From assembly GCA_030635045.1 (NCBI GenBank), contig DAOVZP010000031.1:1-9908 (forward strand): a stretch of DNA of 9,908 nucleotides, written 5' to 3'. How positions within the stretch are numbered: the first letter of the stretch is position 1; every line of letters starts with the position of its first letter. Below the pieces are notes generated by a model. That model was not told where the DNA came from, did not search any database, and was given only the letters and a program-made list of their open reading frames with translations. This document shows positions 7,223-9,908 of the stretch, piece by piece. The DNA comes from Bacteroidota bacterium. Its GTDB lineage: Bacteria; Bacteroidota; Bacteroidia; Bacteroidales; B18-G4. The translations under genes were made by a program, and so were the position numbers.

Positions 7223-7840
7223 GTGAATACCTATTCTTCACGTCTTCTGGAACAATGTGTAAACGAGCTGGCCAGGCTGCCGGGTATCGGCCGTAAAACA
7301 GCCCTCAGGCTTGCCCTGCATATGCTGAAGCAGGAAGACATCTCCGTTGAGAACCTCACCGGCGCCATTGCTGATATGAAAAGCAAGATCAACTATTGCA
7401 AGATCTGCAACAACCTCTCCGACGGGGAGATATGCCAGATATGTGATAACCCGAAAAGGGACCGGGGGCTTGTCTGCGTGGTGTCCGATATCAGGGATAT
7501 TCTTGCCATTGAGAAGACAGCACAGTTCGGTGGTGTGTATCATGTTTTGAACGGTATCATCTCCCCTATTGATGGGATCGGGCCCGGGGACCTTAACATC
7601 GACCCGCTTGTAAAACGTGTTGCCGACGGGGGCATCAGGGAGATCATTTTTGCCCTGTCAAGCACAATCGAAGGAGATACTACCTCATACTATATCTTCA
7701 AAAAGATCAGTCAACATAATGTTTCGGTGAGCACGATCGCAAGGGGGATATCGGTTGGTGATGAACTTGAATATGCAGACGAAGTGACCCTGGGCAGGTC
7801 GATCATGAACAGGATGCCTTATCAAAGCGGCTTAAAATAA
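7223..7840 (+). CDS. recR: recombination mediator protein RecR
   Basis: RecR acts with RecF and RecO to load RecA on gapped DNA in recombinational repair. From the GTG at 7223 it has 205 residues, the normal family length. The order is standard: a helix-hairpin-helix segment (about 12-36, LPGIGRKTALRLALHML), a C4 zinc finger with Cys59, Cys62, Cys71 and Cys74 (CKIC..CQIC), a Toprim domain (about 82-177) with CVVSD and the GGVYHVLNGIISPIDGIGP segment, and the C-terminal LEYADEVTLGRSIMNR. An ATG at 7169 would add 18 residues (MQGQKCLFLCK...) not seen in RecR. It also lies upstream of the -7 box at 7188-7195, so translation from GTG, giving MNTYSSRLLEQ, is preferred. Its last 9 nt overlap the end of the convergent small gene. 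Confidence 0.95.
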   Translation: MNTYSSRLLEQCVNELARLPGIGRKTALRLALHMLKQEDISVENLTGAIADMKSKINYCKICNNLSDGEICQICDNPKRDRGLVCVVSDIRDILAIEKTAQFGGVYHVLNGIISPIDGIGPGDLNIDPLVKRVADGGIREIIFALSSTIEGDTTSYYIFKKISQHNVSVSTIARGISVGDELEYADEVTLGRSIMNRMPYQSGLK

Positions 7841-8104
7841 GTTTTGCTCTCCGGGATAGTCTTCCTTTTCCTCTCCATTATCATTAAAAAGATCAAGCTG
7901 GTTTTCCGTGATGTAATACTCTTCCGGAACCTCTATGGAATAACTGCTGATATATGGCCTTATCATTTTCTTTATCAGCTTATTAGGAGTGGTTTTCCTG
8001 GCAGCACAATAGTTAATCAACGATCGTTTTTGTTTGTATGACAAACGGATACGGATCTCACTGTACCTGACTTTTTTCCTTTTCATTTTTCGGGCTGCGG
8101 CCAT
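7832..8104 (-). CDS. small basic protein, likely ribbon-helix-helix, with a sliding-clamp-binding motif in its tail
   Basis: A 90-residue protein I cannot name. The first half is strongly basic (MAAARKMKRKKVRY). Residues 12-52 fit a ribbon-helix-helix layout: a beta strand with alternating residues (SEIRIRLS, 15-22), helix 1 (about 23-37, YKQKRSLINYCAARK), a TTPN turn, and helix 2 (about 39-52). The tail from about 60 is acidic and probably disordered. It contains QLDLF (69-73), an exact match to the bacterial beta-clamp-binding consensus QL(S/D)LF, and the protein ends in EQNLF, a weaker similar motif. The ATG at 8104 is used; Met7 is an alternative. The gene lies 44 nt downstream of glmM on the same strand, and a one-mismatch -7 box (TTAATTTG, complement of 8125-8132) could serve it. 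Its stop overlaps recR. Nucleoid or replication-linked DNA binding is inference from fold and motif. Confidence 0.7.
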   Translation of the reverse strand: MAAARKMKRKKVRYSEIRIRLSYKQKRSLINYCAARKTTPNKLIKKMIRPYISSYSIEVPEEYYITENQLDLFNDNGEEKEDYPGEQNLF

Positions 8105-8148
8105 GTTCTTCGCTTAAGCATGGCCAAATTAAGAATTTTCAATGTTGC

Positions 8149-9534
8149 CTAAAGGAGGGATTGCATTTTGTTAATAACTTCCTGCGCCAATTTATCGGCA
8201 GCTTCCCGGCTTGAGCTTTCCGCATATATGCGGATGATGGGCTCTGTGTTTGACTTACGCAGATGTACCCACTCCTTGTCAAATATGATCTTCACGCCGT
8301 CGATGGTGATGACCTCCTCTTCCGGATAGGCCATCTCAAGCGCTTGCAGGACGGCATCCACATCTATCTCAGGTTTAAGCTCGATCTTATTCTTGGAAAT
8401 GTGATAATCAGGATATTTCGCACGCAAAGCGGAACAGGATACTCCCTCCTTCGCCAGAAATGTCAGGAAGAGGGCAATGCCGACCAGTGCATCCCTGCCA
8501 TAATGGAGTTCCGGATAGATCACTCCACCGTTGCCTTCACCGCCGATCACGGCATTCACTTCTTTCATGAGGCTTACCACATTCACCTCTCCGACAGCAG
8601 AAGCGTGGTATTTGCCTCCTGCCAGGTCCGTAATATCGCGCAGAGCCCCGGTAGATGAAAGGTTTGAAACTGTATTTCCGGGTGTATCCCGTAGTATATA
8701 ATCAGCAACAGCGACAAGGGTATATTCCTCACCAAACATATCCCCATTTTCTGTGATGATGGCGAGGCGGTCAACATCAGGATCTACCACAAATCCTATG
8801 TCTGCACCTTTTGATCGTACCTCCTCTGCAATGGCAGTCAGGTTTTCAGGCAGTGGTTCCGGGTTATGCGGGAAATGTCCGCTGGGCTCACAATACAATT
8901 CAGTGATCCCGGAAACGCCCAGGGCCCTGAGCAATTCAGGAAGGGCAATTCCTCCGGTAGAATTAACGCAATCGAGCGCAACATGAAAATCACGTTTCCT
9001 GATAAGCTCTGCATCCACCATCGGAAGGGCAAGGATAGCTTCTATGTGCTGCTGAATGGCATTTTTATCTTCCGAGTAAACGCCCAAACTCTCGACACCC
9101 GGGAATTCAGTCGTATTTTGTTCTGCAAGGTACAGTACACGCGCTCCATCATCAGCTGAGATGAACTCCCCCTTTCCATTAAGCAGTTTCAGTGCATTCC
9201 ACTGGCCGGGGTTGTGGCTGGCAGTAAGGATGATCCCTCCATGGGCATTCTCGAATACTACCTTCATCTCCACTGTTGGCGTTGTCGACAACCCAACATC
9301 GATAACATCTACGCCCATCCCTAACAGGGCGTCGCAGACAAGCGTGGTTACCAGATTGCCTTAAACACGGGCGTCTCTGCCAACAACAAACTTCAGCTTT
9401 GCCGCATCCTCTTCTTCACCAATAAAGCCGGCAAAAGCCGAAACAAATTTTACGATATCAATCGGGGTCAGGGACCGGCCCGGAATACCTCCAATGGTAC
9501 CGCGAATTCCGGAGATGGATTTGATGAGGGTCAT
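8149..9534 (-). pseudogene. glmM: phosphoglucosamine mutase GlmM, interrupted by an in-frame stop
   Basis: GlmM interconverts glucosamine-6-phosphate and glucosamine-1-phosphate on the way to UDP-GlcNAc for peptidoglycan and lipid A. The frame from the ATG at 9534 (MTLIKSISGIRGTIGG) to the TAG at 8149 has 461 codons, the expected full length. All active-site parts are present: the phosphoserine loop TASHNP (Ser106), the metal loop DPDVDR (Asp251, Asp253, Asp255), the sugar-binding GEGNGG (332-337) and the phosphate-binding RKSNTEP (426-432). Codon 58 is TAA, within GRDARV*GN where relatives have GRDxRxSG; TCA to TAA is a one-base change and the frame is kept on both sides. As written, translation gives a 57-residue peptide. 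Re-initiation at the ATG at 9318 would give 389 residues lacking the first 72. The rest shows no decay, so a recent mutation or a sequence error is likeliest. Assignment as GlmM and not phosphomannomutase rests on the Bacteroidota-type N-terminus. Confidence 0.9.
9361..9363 (-). other. in-frame TAA interrupting glmM (codon 58)
   Basis: On the minus strand the codons run GGC AGA GAC GCC CGT GTT TAA GGC AAT CTG, that is GRDARV-stop-GNL. Fourteen sense codons in the same frame follow before the next Met (9318). The family motif GRDxRxSG predicts Ser here. TAG, TGA and TAA all end other genes in this window, so none is reassigned. Confidence 0.9.
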
Positions 9535-9556
9535 GAGGATTTGTTTTCGTGTCTGG

Positions 9557-9564
9557 CAAAGATA
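9557..9564 (-). promoter_or_regulatory. Bacteroidota-type -7 promoter box (TATCTTTG) for glmM
   Basis: Read on the minus strand, TATCTTTG exactly matches TAnnTTTG and is followed by CC. It ends 22 nt before the glmM ATG at 9534, giving a predicted leader of roughly 15 nt. A TTG lies 23 nt upstream (complement of 9588-9590), slightly farther than the usual -33 spacing. This supports the ATG at 9534 over the upstream in-frame ATG at 9597, which lies before the promoter. Confidence 0.55.
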
Positions 9565-9576
9565 GGAAAAGAAGAC

Positions 9577-9610
9577 CGAAGAACGAACAAGGAGCAACGA
9601 AGAACGAACA
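9577..9610. repeat. pair of 13-nt direct repeats upstream of glmM
   Basis: CGAAGAACGAACA occurs at 9577-9589 and again at 9598-9610, a 21-nt period. The similarity extends imperfectly into the flanking GA-rich sequence (AAGGAGCAA versus GAGAAGGC). The pair sits just upstream of the glmM -7 box, within the 176-bp region between glmM and the TPR gene. Confidence 0.6.
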
Positions 9611-9668
9611 GAGAAGGCCTGAAGATGGATTCGTATTAGTAAATGCTTCCACGGAAGGAAAAAAACAC

Positions 9669-9676
9669 TATTTTTG
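9669..9676 (+). promoter_or_regulatory. Bacteroidota-type -7 promoter box (TATTTTTG) for the TPR gene
   Basis: TATTTTTG matches TAnnTTTG exactly and is identical to the box before recR. It ends 34 nt before the ATG at 9711, so a leader of about 25-30 nt is predicted. No obvious -33 TTTG precedes it. Confidence 0.5.
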
Positions 9677-9710
9677 CAGGTGATTAAGATACGGAATTAT
9701 AAGGCATTCC

Positions 9711-9908
9711 ATGACAGAAGAATTTCTTCCATATAACAATGAGGAGCTGATCGCCAGGTTCGAGGAAATGGTAAAGAATAATGAAACCATTTTTTTCGAT
9801 GTAGACCAGTTTGAGGCCATCATCGACCATTACTTTGAGCGGAATGAGGTGAACATGCTCAGCACGGCGGTGAAATATGCCACGGAGCAGCATCCTGCCA
9901 ACACCATG
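9711..9908 (+). CDS. tetratricopeptide-repeat protein, N-terminal fragment (runs off right edge)
   Basis: Sixty-six codons are visible, starting at ATG 9711 (MTEEFLPYNNEEL) and open to the window end. An acidic N-terminal helix (about 10-24) is followed by IFFDVDQFEAIIDHYFERNEVNMLSTAV in two linked segments. Residues 31-64 fit a TPR unit, with Tyr41, Ala57 and Pro62 at consensus positions 11, 27 and 32. Bacteroidota have long TPR proteins that begin this way (FFDVDxFExIIDxY), so this is probably the start of a multi-repeat protein. Its role is unknown. It is divergent from glmM. Confidence 0.75.
   Translation, partial: MTEEFLPYNNEELIARFEEMVKNNETIFFDVDQFEAIIDHYFERNEVNMLSTAVKYATEQHPANTM

Noticed and set aside
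9361..9534. Frameshift, or recoded selenocysteine/pyrrolysine, in glmM
   Set aside because: The frame is identical before and after the stop, so it is not a frameshift; the codon is TAA, not TGA or TAG, and no recoding hairpin was seen by eye.
1..9908. CRISPR array, tRNA, rRNA, insertion sequence or phage genes
   Set aside because: No regularly spaced repeats, tRNA-like folds, transposase or phage domains were seen; nearly all DNA is accounted for by housekeeping genes.

Overview
The window reads as a chromosomal segment of a Bacteroidota bacterium, probably order Bacteroidales or a near relative. The gene families and their closest remembered sequence styles point there: a Bacteroidota-type DUF2279 envelope protein, a GlmM beginning MTLIKSISGIRG, and a YwqK/MORN_2 secreted protein. 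So do the regulatory signals. Shine-Dalgarno sequences are nearly absent, and perfect copies of the Bacteroidota -7 box (TAnnTTTG) lie a short distance upstream of dapF, recR, glmM and a TPR gene. I see no mobile element, CRISPR array, tRNA or rRNA; this is mostly housekeeping DNA.

Layout. Positions 1-809 (minus) hold the N-terminal part of an HtrA/DegP-like envelope serine protease that runs off the left edge. Divergent from it is a tight six-gene plus-strand operon (1001-6392, gaps of 3-18 nt): dapF, a GNAT acetyltransferase, mltG, a DUF2279 protein, a HAD hydrolase with an unusual DxN motif, and a CoA-transferase of the acetyl-CoA hydrolase/4-hydroxybutyrate CoA-transferase family. Convergent with this operon is a secreted MORN_2-repeat protein (6410-7126, minus). 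Divergent from that gene is recR (7223-7840), which I assign a GTG start. The recR stop overlaps the end of an unnamed 90-residue basic protein (7832-8104, minus). Upstream of that small gene is glmM (8149-9534, minus), whose reading frame is broken by a single in-frame TAA. A TPR-protein gene starts at 9711 and runs off the right edge.

How the genes fit together. The theme is cell-envelope construction: DapF makes meso-diaminopimelate, GlmM makes glucosamine-1-phosphate for UDP-GlcNAc, MltG releases nascent glycan strands, and HtrA handles envelope protein quality. DUF2279, HAD and CoA-transferase travel with dapF/mltG but their substrates cannot be read from sequence.

The two items most worth following up are (i) the small protein at 7832-8104, which looks like a ribbon-helix-helix DNA-binding domain with a C-terminal tail carrying an exact bacterial sliding-clamp-binding pentapeptide (QLDLF), beside recR; and (ii) the otherwise intact glmM with a nonsense codon at position 58, which is either a sequencing/assembly error or a real lesion in a normally essential gene. 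Intergenic stretches are all under 300 bases, so no long gene-free region exists.
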